From positions 1-53,112 of the forward strand of contig CAZQTW010000046.1 of assembly GCA_964596165.1 (NCBI GenBank): 53,112 bases of DNA, given 5' to 3'. The notes under the pieces are model-generated. The model saw nothing but the letters and a program-made list of their open reading frames with translations, was not told the origin of the DNA and made no database searches. This DNA comes from CAYUQT01 sp964596165 (GTDB lineage Bacteria; Planctomycetota; Phycisphaerae; UBA1845; JAFGLZ01). Made by a program: the position numbers and the translations under genes. Positions within the stretch are counted from its first letter, which is position 1, and each line of letters begins with the position of its first letter. Positions 18,594 through 27,421 of this stretch are shown here, in pieces.

Positions 18594-19760
18594 ATGGCCG
18601 AAGGTCGATTGCGGATCGTCGTTGCCACGCATTTCCCACGGGACCCTGACGACCCGTGCGGCGGTGTCGAGTCGGTCAGCGTTCATCTCGTTCGCGCGTT
18701 GGCGAAATACGATGACCTCGACATTCACGTCGTCACCTTCAGCCCCGACTGCAAGTTACCCAGCGAGTCGACGTGCCACGGAGCAACCATCCATCGGCTG
18801 CCACGGGTCGGCGGATCGATGTTGCGGCATGCCGTGGGCGCGGGTCGGCGGCAGCTCCGAGAGTTTGTCGAGACGCTCAAGCCCGACGTCGTTCACGCCC
18901 ACGATACGTACGGGCTGATGGTCAAGGGAATGCCGATACCGCGGGTCTTTACGGTTCACGGATTCATCTACGCTGATACCCTCGTTAAGGGCGGCGTGTC
19001 GGCATGGGCGAGGTCGCTCGTTTGGTGGTGGGTGGAAACGGCCGGCTGGGCGGACCAGCCGCACATTATCTCGATCAGCCCCTACGTCCGTGAACGACTC
19101 ACCGGAAGGGTATCGGGCATTCTGCATGATATTGACAACCCGGTATCGGACACGTTCTTTCAGATCAAACGCCAGGAGAGCAAGCAACGCATTTACTGTG
19201 CGGCGGCTATTTGCCGGCGGAAGAATACCTTGGGACTCTTGGCAGGCTTTGCTCGCTTGCTGGACGGCGGAGGAAACGCGGAGCTTCGCCTTTCCGGAAG
19301 TTCGCCGGAAACCGCCTACGCCGAGCAGGTTCGCCGGTTCATCGACGACCATGGACTGCAGGCGAAGGTCAAGCTTTTGGGACGAATCGGTTATGATAGC
19401 GTCTACGAAGAGCTCGCAGCAGCGAGCGTTTTCGCACTGGTCTCCTACGAGGAGAACTCCCCCATGGGTATCGAGGAGGCAATGGCCGCCGGGGTACCTG
19501 TCGTCACGTCAAATCGCTGTGGAATGCCCTACATGGTTCGTGACGGTGAGACGGGCTTCCTTGTTGACCCAGATAATGCTGACGATATCGCGTGGTGCCT
19601 GAGGCAACTCCTTGAGGATGACGGCCTGCGAGCACGTATGGGCGCGAAGGCCAAGCAAGTCGCGGAGGATCGTTTCCACCCACAGCGCGTTGCGGAGCGG
19701 ACTCGGGAGGTTTACCTGAGGGCGGCACGGGATTGCCGACGGAACCCCGCGCATGGGTGA
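18594..19760 (+). CDS. GT4 family glycosyltransferase
   Basis: A 388-residue GT-B protein. I start at the ATG at 18594, five bases after the stop of the epimerase, because RIVVATHFPRDPDDPCGGVESVSVHLVRAL is the expected N-terminal GT4 element; the longer frame to 18417 overlaps the upstream gene by 170 bp. DVVHAHDTYGLMVKG is the acceptor-side motif. In the C-terminal half, IYCAAAICRRKNTLGLLAGFARLL gives the donor-phosphate site and SYEENSPMGIEEAMAAGVPVVTSNRCGMP the EX7E catalytic motif. It is part of the polysaccharide operon: its stop overlaps the start of the next gene by 8 bp, pointing to translational coupling. Confidence 0.92.
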   Translation: MAEGRLRIVVATHFPRDPDDPCGGVESVSVHLVRALAKYDDLDIHVVTFSPDCKLPSESTCHGATIHRLPRVGGSMLRHAVGAGRRQLREFVETLKPDVVHAHDTYGLMVKGMPIPRVFTVHGFIYADTLVKGGVSAWARSLVWWWVETAGWADQPHIISISPYVRERLTGRVSGILHDIDNPVSDTFFQIKRQESKQRIYCAAAICRRKNTLGLLAGFARLLDGGGNAELRLSGSSPETAYAEQVRRFIDDHGLQAKVKLLGRIGYDSVYEELAAASVFALVSYEENSPMGIEEAMAAGVPVVTSNRCGMPYMVRDGETGFLVDPDNADDIAWCLRQLLEDDGLRARMGAKAKQVAEDRFHPQRVAERTREVYLRAARDCRRNPAHG

Positions 19761-20994
19761 GTCTGTGGTTCAATTCCGGCGCATTCCCTACCCTTACCGG
19801 GCCATGCTCGCCATTTGCAGTGACCTCGATGAGACCCCCGATTGCGATGTCTACCGGAACATCATGCGATTCCTGAACACGACCCGGCCAACAACGATGG
19901 GGCCCGGTGTGGGGCTCGAGGTCGGCAATACCATTTACTTCGATATGCCTCCGGAGCAGTTTGCCTATTGGAACACCAATGACGCCGGTCGTCACCTGAT
20001 TCGATCTCTGATCCGAAGCGGCCATATTGACTGTCTCCACTCCTACGGCGACCTCGCCACCACCCGCGAGCACGCCGGCCGTGCCTTGGACGAACTTTCA
20101 CATCATGATTGCCGGCTCGAAGTCTGGGTCGACCACGGAACGGCCGCAACGAATTTCGGAAGCGATATCATGCACGGTCACGGGGATGAGCCCGGACACC
20201 CCGCCTATCACGCCGATCTCACACTCAAACAAGGCGTCCGCTTCGTCTGGCGAGGTCGCGTCACAAGTGTCATTGGACAAGACGTCCCCCACAGCCTTCG
20301 AGGACTCTGGACATCGGTCCATCCGCTTGTGTCCGCCAAGACCGTCGTATTGGAGGAGGCAAAACACCTTCTGGGCCTGCGAGGCCATCCGAAATACGCC
20401 ATGCATGGCCCGAATGCCGTCCTACGGCAGACCGCGCTCCGCGACAACGCCCCCGTCATCGAGTTCATGCGATCGAACCCTCACTGGGGTGGGGTGAGTT
20501 CTTGTGAGAAGGCCACCGGCATCGGCCAGGTACTCACGCAGTCCATGCTCGAAAGGCTGGTTCGGCGCGGCGGCGTTTGCATACTCTATACCCATCTGGG
20601 TAAGATCGCTGACCCGCGCAACCCTTTCCCCCCATCGGCCATAGCGGCATTCCAACGCCTCTCAGACGCCCACCGAAGCGGGCTCATTCTGGTCACCACT
20701 ACTCGCCGTCTCCTGGGCCATTGCCTGGCCGTACGGCAGGCCAGGTTCGTCACCCGGCAGGTTAGGGATATACAGTGGATCGAGATCAGTCTGCCCACGA
20801 GGAAGCCCCCGGACGAACCCGTGATTTCACGCCGTGATTTGGACGGTGTGACGCTTTACGTGCCCGACGCGCAGCGAATCCGCGTAACGATCGAGACCGC
20901 AGAGGTCAGCGACATCCTCCGCAATCCCCCCGACCACACGGGTATGCCTAGCGTCTCCTTGCCCTGGCGAAGGTTGGAGTACCCGGACCCGTGA
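19753..20994 (+). CDS. Conserved polysaccharide-cluster protein, distantly polysaccharide-deacetylase-like
   Basis: A 413-residue cytosolic-looking protein. It begins with RAMLAICSDLDETPDC, a strand ending in acidic residues, followed at ~95-105 by HIDCLHSYGDLATTREHAG and by EVWVDHGTAATNFGSD. Strand-Asp, then HSYGD, then a further His-containing loop resembles the order of metal-binding motifs in NodB-type deacetylases (D-D, HxxxH, acceptor loop), but the motifs are not canonical and I would not claim activity. Such proteins occur in exopolysaccharide clusters. It overlaps the preceding GT4 gene by 8 bp and the following one by 4 bp (GTGA), so all three are probably made together. The function is open; metal-dependent deacetylation or hydrolysis of a glycan intermediate is the working idea. 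Confidence 0.7.
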   Translation: MGESVVQFRRIPYPYRAMLAICSDLDETPDCDVYRNIMRFLNTTRPTTMGPGVGLEVGNTIYFDMPPEQFAYWNTNDAGRHLIRSLIRSGHIDCLHSYGDLATTREHAGRALDELSHHDCRLEVWVDHGTAATNFGSDIMHGHGDEPGHPAYHADLTLKQGVRFVWRGRVTSVIGQDVPHSLRGLWTSVHPLVSAKTVVLEEAKHLLGLRGHPKYAMHGPNAVLRQTALRDNAPVIEFMRSNPHWGGVSSCEKATGIGQVLTQSMLERLVRRGGVCILYTHLGKIADPRNPFPPSAIAAFQRLSDAHRSGLILVTTTRRLLGHCLAVRQARFVTRQVRDIQWIEISLPTRKPPDEPVISRRDLDGVTLYVPDAQRIRVTIETAEVSDILRNPPDHTGMPSVSLPWRRLEYPDP

Positions 20995-22385
20995 GCCCGA
21001 TCCGATCCTCTCCGCATAGCCGGTTCAACCACAGCCGTTCCTATTCGTCGGGAACAGACCACGCAACCGATCGCAAGCGACTACATCGCCTTGTTCATAG
21101 ACTCGGCCAACCGCTGATCGCTCGAGCCCTGCGAATACTTCTTTTGATGCACTTCGCCGCCTTGGCCGTCGCGCACATCCTGGGTTCGCATCGTGGCCGT
21201 AGCCCGACGCGCGGCATGCGAGTCCTTCTCACGGGAACCTTCCATTCCGAGAACTGGATCATGGCCCATGTCTTGCCGCTCTCGTTGTCCGTGAAATGCT
21301 CTCACGTCGTGATTGTCTCCACCACACCTGTTCCCAAAATGACCAACGTGAGTACCTTGTGCCCCCCCCATTGGTTGGTACGCCTGGTGGGCCCCGTCGT
21401 CGCTCGCTTGATTGTCTTCACCGTAGCCGCCCTACGGCTACGGCCCGATATTGTCGGGGGCTTTCATCTCTTGCTAAACGGCCTCTGGGCACAGACTGTT
21501 GCCCGCCTTGTCGGCGCAAGATCCCTCTACTTCTGCGTCGGCGGTCCCACAGAGGTGGTGGGCGGCGGCGCCTACGGGGAGAATCGGCTCTTCCGTAAGT
21601 TGGCAAAGCCGGATCACGTGATCGAGGCCTATCTGCTCCGCGCAGTACGCCGTTTCGACCTCATCGTTGTTATGGGTACGAAAGCCGCAGACTACTTCCG
21701 TCGGAACGCTCGGGGCGTCCGATGCTGGATCGTCCCGGGCGGCATCGCTGTTGCCCGGTTTACGCCCCCTACGGTGAGCCCCGAGTTCGATCTGGTCGTC
21801 GTCGCCCGACTCGTGCCCGTAAAGCGACTCGATCGCTTCCTGTGCGTGATTCGGGAAGTTGCGGCCAAAAGACCGGACGTCAGCGCCGTGGTTCTCGGAG
21901 ACGGTCCTCTGCGAGCATCACTCGAGGCGCAGGCCCGGCAACTCGGCGTCGATTCGCACATCCGTTTCGTGGGTCATCAGTCGGACGTGACTCAATGGCT
22001 GCGCCGGGCGCGAGTCTTTGTGCTCACCTCCGATTCCGAAGGCCTCGCCCTTTCGCTCATCGAAGCGATGGCCTGCGGTCTGCCCGCCGTGGTCTCTAAC
22101 GTCGGGGACCTGGCAGATCTGGTGCAGGACGGATCCAACGGCTACCTGATCACCGACCTCATCCCATCCAACTTCGCCGGTCGTATTATCGAGCTCCTGC
22201 GTTCGCCTGCGCTTCTCAGAGAGTTCTCCGCTGCCGCTCGTCGCTCGGCACTCTCCCTCGATGCGGCAGTGATGGCGCAACGATGGGACCTCATTCTCTC
22301 ATTTGCCGATAATCCCTATGAGCCCGCCGACGGGACAACAGGCGCTCACTATACTATTAGCGGCCTCGGTGCGAAAACCCCGTAG
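20991..22385 (+). CDS. GT4 glycosyltransferase, stand-alone paralogue of the next gene's N-terminal half
   Basis: A 464-residue protein with a GTG start overlapping the stop of the previous gene by 4 bp. The N-terminal ~75 residues are basic, with a hydrophobic patch (IARALRILLLMHFAALAVAHIL) that may associate with the membrane. GTFHSENWIMAHVLPLS, then RPDIVGGFHLLLNGL and SLYFCVGGPTEVVGGGAYGENRLF form the acceptor half. LVVVARLVPVKRLDRFL gives the donor-phosphate contacts and SDSEGLALSLIEAMACGLPAVVSNVGDLADLVQDG the EX7E motif. These stretches match the next gene motif by motif, so the two GT domains arose by tandem duplication. The donor sugar is not determinable. Confidence 0.91.
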   Translation: MSPIRSSPHSRFNHSRSYSSGTDHATDRKRLHRLVHRLGQPLIARALRILLLMHFAALAVAHILGSHRGRSPTRGMRVLLTGTFHSENWIMAHVLPLSLSVKCSHVVIVSTTPVPKMTNVSTLCPPHWLVRLVGPVVARLIVFTVAALRLRPDIVGGFHLLLNGLWAQTVARLVGARSLYFCVGGPTEVVGGGAYGENRLFRKLAKPDHVIEAYLLRAVRRFDLIVVMGTKAADYFRRNARGVRCWIVPGGIAVARFTPPTVSPEFDLVVVARLVPVKRLDRFLCVIREVAAKRPDVSAVVLGDGPLRASLEAQARQLGVDSHIRFVGHQSDVTQWLRRARVFVLTSDSEGLALSLIEAMACGLPAVVSNVGDLADLVQDGSNGYLITDLIPSNFAGRIIELLRSPALLREFSAAARRSALSLDAAVMAQRWDLILSFADNPYEPADGTTGAHYTISGLGAKTP

Positions 22386-22409
22386 CTAGCGACGTGATGA
22401 CTGACGCCT

Positions 22410-25136
22410 ATGCCTCCGATAAACAGACCTCAATTCGCCCATCTGCATGAGCCTGCAAGACAGCCGTGCCACATCCGGATCGGCGCCTGGGCATTTTGCC
22501 ATGTCTTGGTCGGATGCTTTCACCTCTCCCTTTCGTTCTTTCGATGGCTTCGAGGCAGCCTGCCGCCACCCATCCGCGGGCATGGCGCCCGAATCGTACT
22601 GACCGGAACCTTCTATGCGGACAATTGGATTGAATCGCTGGTCCGCCCGTTGGGACTGTCGCGCGTCTGCGGCCATATCTGGATCGTCGCCGACCAACCG
22701 TTCGTCCCCATGGAGCACGTCAGTTATGTGTGTCCCCCACGATGGCTCCAGCGCCTCATCGGCCGCACCCCAGCTCGATCCGTGATGTTCGTGATCACCG
22801 CGGCACGCGTACGAGCCGACATCGTCGGGGGATTTCACCTCTTGTGCAACGGTTTGCTGGCACTGAGCGTGGCAAGGATGATCCGCGCAAGGGCCATGTA
22901 CTTCTGCGTCGGCGGCTGGGCCGAGTTCGTCCGGGGAGGCGTCCACGGTGGAAACAGGATCTTCACCATGATCGGCCGGGACGACCGTGCCCTCGAGCAA
23001 TCGCTGCTTCGCGCCATTCGCCAATTCGACCTCATTCTCACAATGGGCACGGGCGCTCGCGAGTTCATCCGATCGCACGGTGTCACGGCACCGGTTGAAG
23101 TCGTCGCCGGAGCCACCGACCCGAATCGAATCCCCCCGCGGACAGCGAACCCCCAGTACGACCTGATCACCGTCTCTCGTCTGGTCCCCGTTAAGCGCCT
23201 CGATCTGTTCCTGGATATTGTTCGAAGGATCTCGGAGCACCTACCGACAGTATCCGCGGTCATCGTAGGTGATGGCGAGGAAATGCCATTCTTGAGACAA
23301 CGTGCCCTTGCCATGGGGTTGGCCGACCGGGTTCATTTCACCGGGCGCGTACCCCGTGTGGAGGAGTGGCTCGTTCGATCACGGGTCTTCGTCCTGACCT
23401 CGGATTCCGAGGGCTTGTCGCTCGCACTGATTGAGGCCGCGATGGCCGGGCTTCCCGCGGTTGTCTCCGACGTCGGAGATCTCGGCGACCTTATTCAAGA
23501 CGGCGTCAACGGATACAGGCTGCCTCCTCGCCGAACCGATCTCTTCGCCGAGCGCCTCGTCGAGATTCTTTCCGACCCGAGCACCTATGCCCGTTTCGCC
23601 GATGCCGCTCGGAGCTCGGCAATGCGCTATTCAATAGACGCGACCCGTGAACGATGGGACCATGCCCTTGCCGCCTGGCAACGTAAATACCCGCCAGGAT
23701 CGGAAGGCACAACGCCGGTCTGGACGCTTCGTCGTTTGTTTTCCCGCAAACGACTTTGGGAATTGTCGAGGACCGTGACGCGGCGCTATCCGGCCGGAGT
23801 CCTCTCGGTCGTCCCACCCGGGGTCTGGTTGGGTCGCAAGTTCCGAAGGAACCTCGATTTCGTACGGCGAGCGTCCGCGTGGACACCACGCGAGGCCGAG
23901 GAGTTTCAGCTTCGCCAGTTGCAGAGTATCGTTTCGTTCGCTTTTCAATCGTCTGCATACTATCGAAACCTATATCGCGAGCATGGTTTCAATCCTTCGG
24001 ACCTCCGGTCATTGGACGACGTCACCCGGCTGCCAACCACCGATCCGGAGGCAATACGAAGTCACCTTCGGTCCGTATGCACCATTCCCCATCTCGACCC
24101 CGCCGCCGATTACGTGTCCACAGGGGGTACCGGCGGCAAACCCATCCACTTCTACATCGGCGCCGACCGATCCGCCATCGAATACGCGCATCTTGTGGCC
24201 AGTTGGCAGAGAAGCGGTTACGAGCTCGGACTTCCGATGGCCGTGCTGCGTGGCGCAATTGTCCGTCACGATACCGGGGGGCTCTATCATGAGTACGATC
24301 CCTTCCTCAGACACCACTACTACAGTACCTTTCACATGACCGATGAAAACATGCGGTGCACTCTCGAACACATCAGCACTATTGGTCCGTGCTTCCTCCA
24401 CGTCTATCCGTCTTCCGTTGCGGCGCTGGCACGATTCGTTCGTCGAAGCGGCATGAAACCGCCTTCCAACATCCGCGGCATCATCGCCGAATCCGAAATC
24501 GTCTACGAGGAGCAGCGGCATATGGTCGAACAGGTATTCGAATGCCGCTATTTCTCCTGCTACGGACACTCGGAGAAGCTGATCCTAGCGGCCGAATGTG
24601 AACACTCCAATGACTACCATGTCTGGCCCAGCTACGGGTTTTTCGAGCTTCTGGACGAACAAGGACGTCCCATCACAACTCCGGGCGAGCGCGGCGAGAT
24701 CGTCGGCACGGGATTCATCAACAGGATCGTACCCTTCATCCGATATCGCACCGGCGACTTTGCAACCTATGTCGGCGATCACTGCCCGGCCTGCGGCCGA
24801 TATCATGTGGTCATCCGCGATATACGCGGACATCGCACGCAAGAAGTCCTAATCGCGAGCGACGGTGCTGAGATACCCTGGGCGGCCCTCAACGTTCATG
24901 ATGAGACCTTTCATCATGTCCGTCAGTTCCAGTTTCACCAAGACACACCGGGAAGAGCGGTACTGCGGATCGTCCCGGCCACGGGGTTTACGGAGGCCGA
25001 CAGTCGTCGGATTCTTGATCGCCTTGACAAAAGCCTTGGCGAACGCCTTCATGTGGACATCCAATTGACCGACACCATTTGCCTGACCGATCGAGGCAAA
25101 GTGATTTATGTAGACCAGAGGATTCCACGAGACTAG
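22410..25136 (+). CDS. Fusion of GT4 glycosyltransferase with CapK/PaaK-type adenylate-forming domain
   Basis: A single 908-residue frame without interruption. Residues ~55-430 are a GT4 enzyme closely related to the preceding gene: GTFYADNWIESLVRP, DIVGGFHLLCNGL, SRLVPVKRLDLFL (256-268) and SDSEGLSLALIEA with E334 and E342. After a basic linker (~445-485), residues ~490-908 are an adenylate-forming domain of the phenylacetate-CoA ligase/CapK group: SSAYYRNLY, the phosphate loop STGGTGGKP (570-578), YGHSEK (718-723), RYRTGDFA (778-785), a CPAC knuckle (792-795) and a C-terminal GK near 896-897 that could be the catalytic Lys. CapK-like proteins in capsule clusters are thought to activate an acid for transfer to a glycan. 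Fusing it to a GT suggests coupled sugar addition and acylation or amidation; that is inference. Confidence 0.88.
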   Translation: MPPINRPQFAHLHEPARQPCHIRIGAWAFCHVLVGCFHLSLSFFRWLRGSLPPPIRGHGARIVLTGTFYADNWIESLVRPLGLSRVCGHIWIVADQPFVPMEHVSYVCPPRWLQRLIGRTPARSVMFVITAARVRADIVGGFHLLCNGLLALSVARMIRARAMYFCVGGWAEFVRGGVHGGNRIFTMIGRDDRALEQSLLRAIRQFDLILTMGTGAREFIRSHGVTAPVEVVAGATDPNRIPPRTANPQYDLITVSRLVPVKRLDLFLDIVRRISEHLPTVSAVIVGDGEEMPFLRQRALAMGLADRVHFTGRVPRVEEWLVRSRVFVLTSDSEGLSLALIEAAMAGLPAVVSDVGDLGDLIQDGVNGYRLPPRRTDLFAERLVEILSDPSTYARFADAARSSAMRYSIDATRERWDHALAAWQRKYPPGSEGTTPVWTLRRLFSRKRLWELSRTVTRRYPAGVLSVVPPGVWLGRKFRRNLDFVRRASAWTPREAEEFQLRQLQSIVSFAFQSSAYYRNLYREHGFNPSDLRSLDDVTRLPTTDPEAIRSHLRSVCTIPHLDPAADYVSTGGTGGKPIHFYIGADRSAIEYAHLVASWQRSGYELGLPMAVLRGAIVRHDTGGLYHEYDPFLRHHYYSTFHMTDENMRCTLEHISTIGPCFLHVYPSSVAALARFVRRSGMKPPSNIRGIIAESEIVYEEQRHMVEQVFECRYFSCYGHSEKLILAAECEHSNDYHVWPSYGFFELLDEQGRPITTPGERGEIVGTGFINRIVPFIRYRTGDFATYVGDHCPACGRYHVVIRDIRGHRTQEVLIASDGAEIPWAALNVHDETFHHVRQFQFHQDTPGRAVLRIVPATGFTEADSRRILDRLDKSLGERLHVDIQLTDTICLTDRGKVIYVDQRIPRD

Positions 25137-25218
25137 ACTGAAGATTCGAAAAGATTGGCGATCTGCCGCTCACCCCCGGGTGGCGGCTGGGGTTCCTACC
25201 ACGGGATTCTCTGCTCGC

Positions 25219-26580
25219 ATGCGGGTCTACGCCCTCTTCCTGCTCGTTGCCGCTCTCTCGATCTATGCCTATCGAGACTGGTTCAGATCGCTGTGTGGGC
25301 TGATCCTGCTCATGGCCGTTCTCGAGCATCCCGACATGCCGAAAGGCTTATTGGGCGTGCCGGGATTGAACCCCTGGAATATCCTCCTGCTCAACGTGCT
25401 AGCAGGCTGGGCCCTTCATCGCCGCCGCGAGGGCGCGAGGTGGGACATGCCTCGCTATGTCTCGACGATGCTACTCATCTATCTCACCGTGATCGTGGTG
25501 GGCTTCCTCCGCGCACTCGTCGACATCGAGAACGCGATGAAAGGCTACACGGTCGGAGCGATGTTCAACGAGGAGCTCTTCAACACGATCAAGTGGGTCA
25601 TACCGGGATTGCTTCTATATGACGGTTGTCGGAACCGACAGAGAATGGCCCTGGCCATCGCCGCCGTCCTGGGTATCTACGTCCTGCTTGCTCTTCAGGT
25701 CATTCGGTGGATGCCCTTAAGCAGTGCCTTAAGCAGCACCGAACTTACCGCACGCGCCCGCAAGATCCTTCTCAATGAGATCGGGTACCATTCAGTCAAT
25801 ATGTCGATGATGCTCTCGGGCGCTTCTTGGGCGGTGCTGGCCGCACTACCCGTAGTCAAGGCCCGCAAGTACAAACTCGCCATGGTTCTGGTCGCCCTGG
25901 TGGTCGTTTATGCTCAGGCGCTCACCGGTGGCCGAATGGGCTATGTCACGTGGGGAGTCGTCGGTGTGATCCTCTGTTTGTTGAAATGGCGAAGGTACCT
26001 TGCCCTCTTTCCAGTCGTCCTTGCCATGGTCATCGTGTTCGCCCCCGGCGCGGTCGACCGTATGCTGACGGGCTTTGGCACGACCGACGTTTCCGGACAG
26101 ACGTACACGAGCGACTACGAGGTAACCTCCGGACGAACCATGATCTGGCCCTACGTCATCGACAAGATCTGGGAATCGCCTGTCCTCGGATATGGTAGGT
26201 TGGCGATGACGCGAACGGGGCTTGCCCGATTCCTCAAGACCGAGCTGAGCGAGTCCTTTCCTCACCCTCACAACGCGTATCTCGAATGGCTGCTCGATAA
26301 CGGCGTGCTGGGCTTTGTTCTCGTCGCGCCGTTTTACGTCACAGTGGTCTTCCTCTCGCTGCGACTGTTCCGAGATTCCCAGGACCCGTGGTCTTCAACC
26401 GTGGGTGGAATGGCACTTGCTCTCGTGCTCGCTTTGCTCGTTGCTTCGGCGGGCAGTCAGACCTTCTACCCTCGCGAGGGCGCGGTGGGCATGTGGTGCG
26501 CGATCGGATTGATGCTTCGCGTGTCCCAGGACAAACGGAGGAGTACGCACGTTCTTCAACCCCGTCGAGCAAGGCCGTAA
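25219..26580 (+). CDS. O-antigen ligase / Wzy-type polymerase-like membrane protein
   Basis: A 453-residue protein with about ten to twelve transmembrane segments, beginning with RVYALFLLVAALSIYAY. The most telling part is the large periplasmic loop after residue ~280: TSDYEVTSGRTMIWPYVIDKIWESPVLGYG, then FPHPHNAYLEWLLDNGVLGFVL. A Gly/Ser-Arg loop followed by GxG and HNxYLxxLxxxGxxG is the signature of the O-antigen ligase/polymerase (Wzy_C) superfamily. It would polymerise or ligate lipid-linked oligosaccharide units outside the inner membrane. The frame opens at GTG 25180, but ATG 25219 starts directly at the hydrophobic segment; ribosome-binding support is poor for both. It is placed after the glycosyltransferases, as expected in a Wzx/Wzy-like cluster; a flippase candidate lies at 47.1 kb. 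Confidence 0.88.
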   Translation: MRVYALFLLVAALSIYAYRDWFRSLCGLILLMAVLEHPDMPKGLLGVPGLNPWNILLLNVLAGWALHRRREGARWDMPRYVSTMLLIYLTVIVVGFLRALVDIENAMKGYTVGAMFNEELFNTIKWVIPGLLLYDGCRNRQRMALAIAAVLGIYVLLALQVIRWMPLSSALSSTELTARARKILLNEIGYHSVNMSMMLSGASWAVLAALPVVKARKYKLAMVLVALVVVYAQALTGGRMGYVTWGVVGVILCLLKWRRYLALFPVVLAMVIVFAPGAVDRMLTGFGTTDVSGQTYTSDYEVTSGRTMIWPYVIDKIWESPVLGYGRLAMTRTGLARFLKTELSESFPHPHNAYLEWLLDNGVLGFVLVAPFYVTVVFLSLRLFRDSQDPWSSTVGGMALALVLALLVASAGSQTFYPREGAVGMWCAIGLMLRVSQDKRRSTHVLQPRRARP

Positions 26581-26664
26581 GCATAGAAGACGGGCAAATG
26601 GCACTCGAGTGATCGACGGGCCGGCTACGTGTGGGGATGAAGGGCAGCAGGAGCAGCATACAAC

Positions 26665-27354
26665 ATGCCCCGGTGGAACCAATACACAGAACGAATGCTG
26701 TCCAAGCTGACGACCTCCTTGAAACGCAAGCGCGTCGAGTTTTTTGTCCGGGCGTTGCAACTCGGTCCCAAGGATATCATCCTTGATCTCGGAAGCGAGG
26801 ATGGCTCGTACCTCGCCCGCTTCTATCCCTACCCCCGCAACATAGTCCTTGCCGATGTCTCCGAAGAACCCCTCCGGCGCGGAGTTGCCCGTTTTGGTTT
26901 GAAAGGGTATCTGCTCCTGCCGGCGCATGGAGGCCTTCCTCTTGGCGACCTCACGTACGACGCCATATGGTGCAATTCCGTCATCGAGCACGTCACCCTG
27001 GACCGCGAAGAGCTACCATCCGTAGACGACGGGGAGTTTCGGCGACGTGCCGATCAACACCAACGCCTATTTGCGGCCGAAATCGCACGCGTCGCAAGGA
27101 AGTACTTCGTCCAAACACCCTATCTTCACTTCCCCATCGAAGCACATGCCTGGCTTCCATTCGTTCAGTACCTGCGACACGAGCACCAATGGTTCCTCTC
27201 CAGGCGACTACGGAATATCTGGATAAAGCAATGGCGTTCCTCAACGCTCCTCTATGACCTTGAAAGATTCCGTCGCCACTTCCCGGACGCAACGCGCGTT
27301 TGCATCGAGCGCCTTTTCGGCCTGCCCAAGAGTCTGATCGCCATCAGGACCTGA
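26665..27354 (+). CDS. SAM-dependent class I methyltransferase
   Basis: A 229-residue protein with the Rossmann methyltransferase layout: DIILDLGSEDGSYLARF is motif I (E/DxGxxxG variant with LGSEDG), NIVLADVSEEPLRRG gives the acidic residue after beta-2 that holds the ribose, and YDAIWCNSVIEHV is motif IV with the IEHV post-strand typical of methyltransferase_11 members. A GGAG lies ~11 nt before the ATG. It is last gene of the plus-strand cluster, so it may methylate a sugar or a lipid-linked glycan, a common capping step, but nothing shows the acceptor. It converges with the beta-helix genes that follow. Confidence 0.88.
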   Translation: MPRWNQYTERMLSKLTTSLKRKRVEFFVRALQLGPKDIILDLGSEDGSYLARFYPYPRNIVLADVSEEPLRRGVARFGLKGYLLLPAHGGLPLGDLTYDAIWCNSVIEHVTLDREELPSVDDGEFRRRADQHQRLFAAEIARVARKYFVQTPYLHFPIEAHAWLPFVQYLRHEHQWFLSRRLRNIWIKQWRSSTLLYDLERFRRHFPDATRVCIERLFGLPKSLIAIRT

Positions 27355-27374
27355 CACGACTTCTTCTGGTCGTG
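27355..27374. terminator. Short hairpin between convergent genes (possible terminator)
   Basis: CACGAC at 27355-27360 pairs with GTCGTG at 27369-27374 around an 8-base loop, directly after the methyltransferase stop and 48 bp before the end of the convergent beta-helix gene. No T-tract follows on either strand, so an intrinsic terminator is only a possibility. Confidence 0.25.
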
Positions 27375-27421
27375 GTGAGCGAGTGATTCCATCGGCGATC
27401 ACGTTCCCTGATCAAGCTCTC

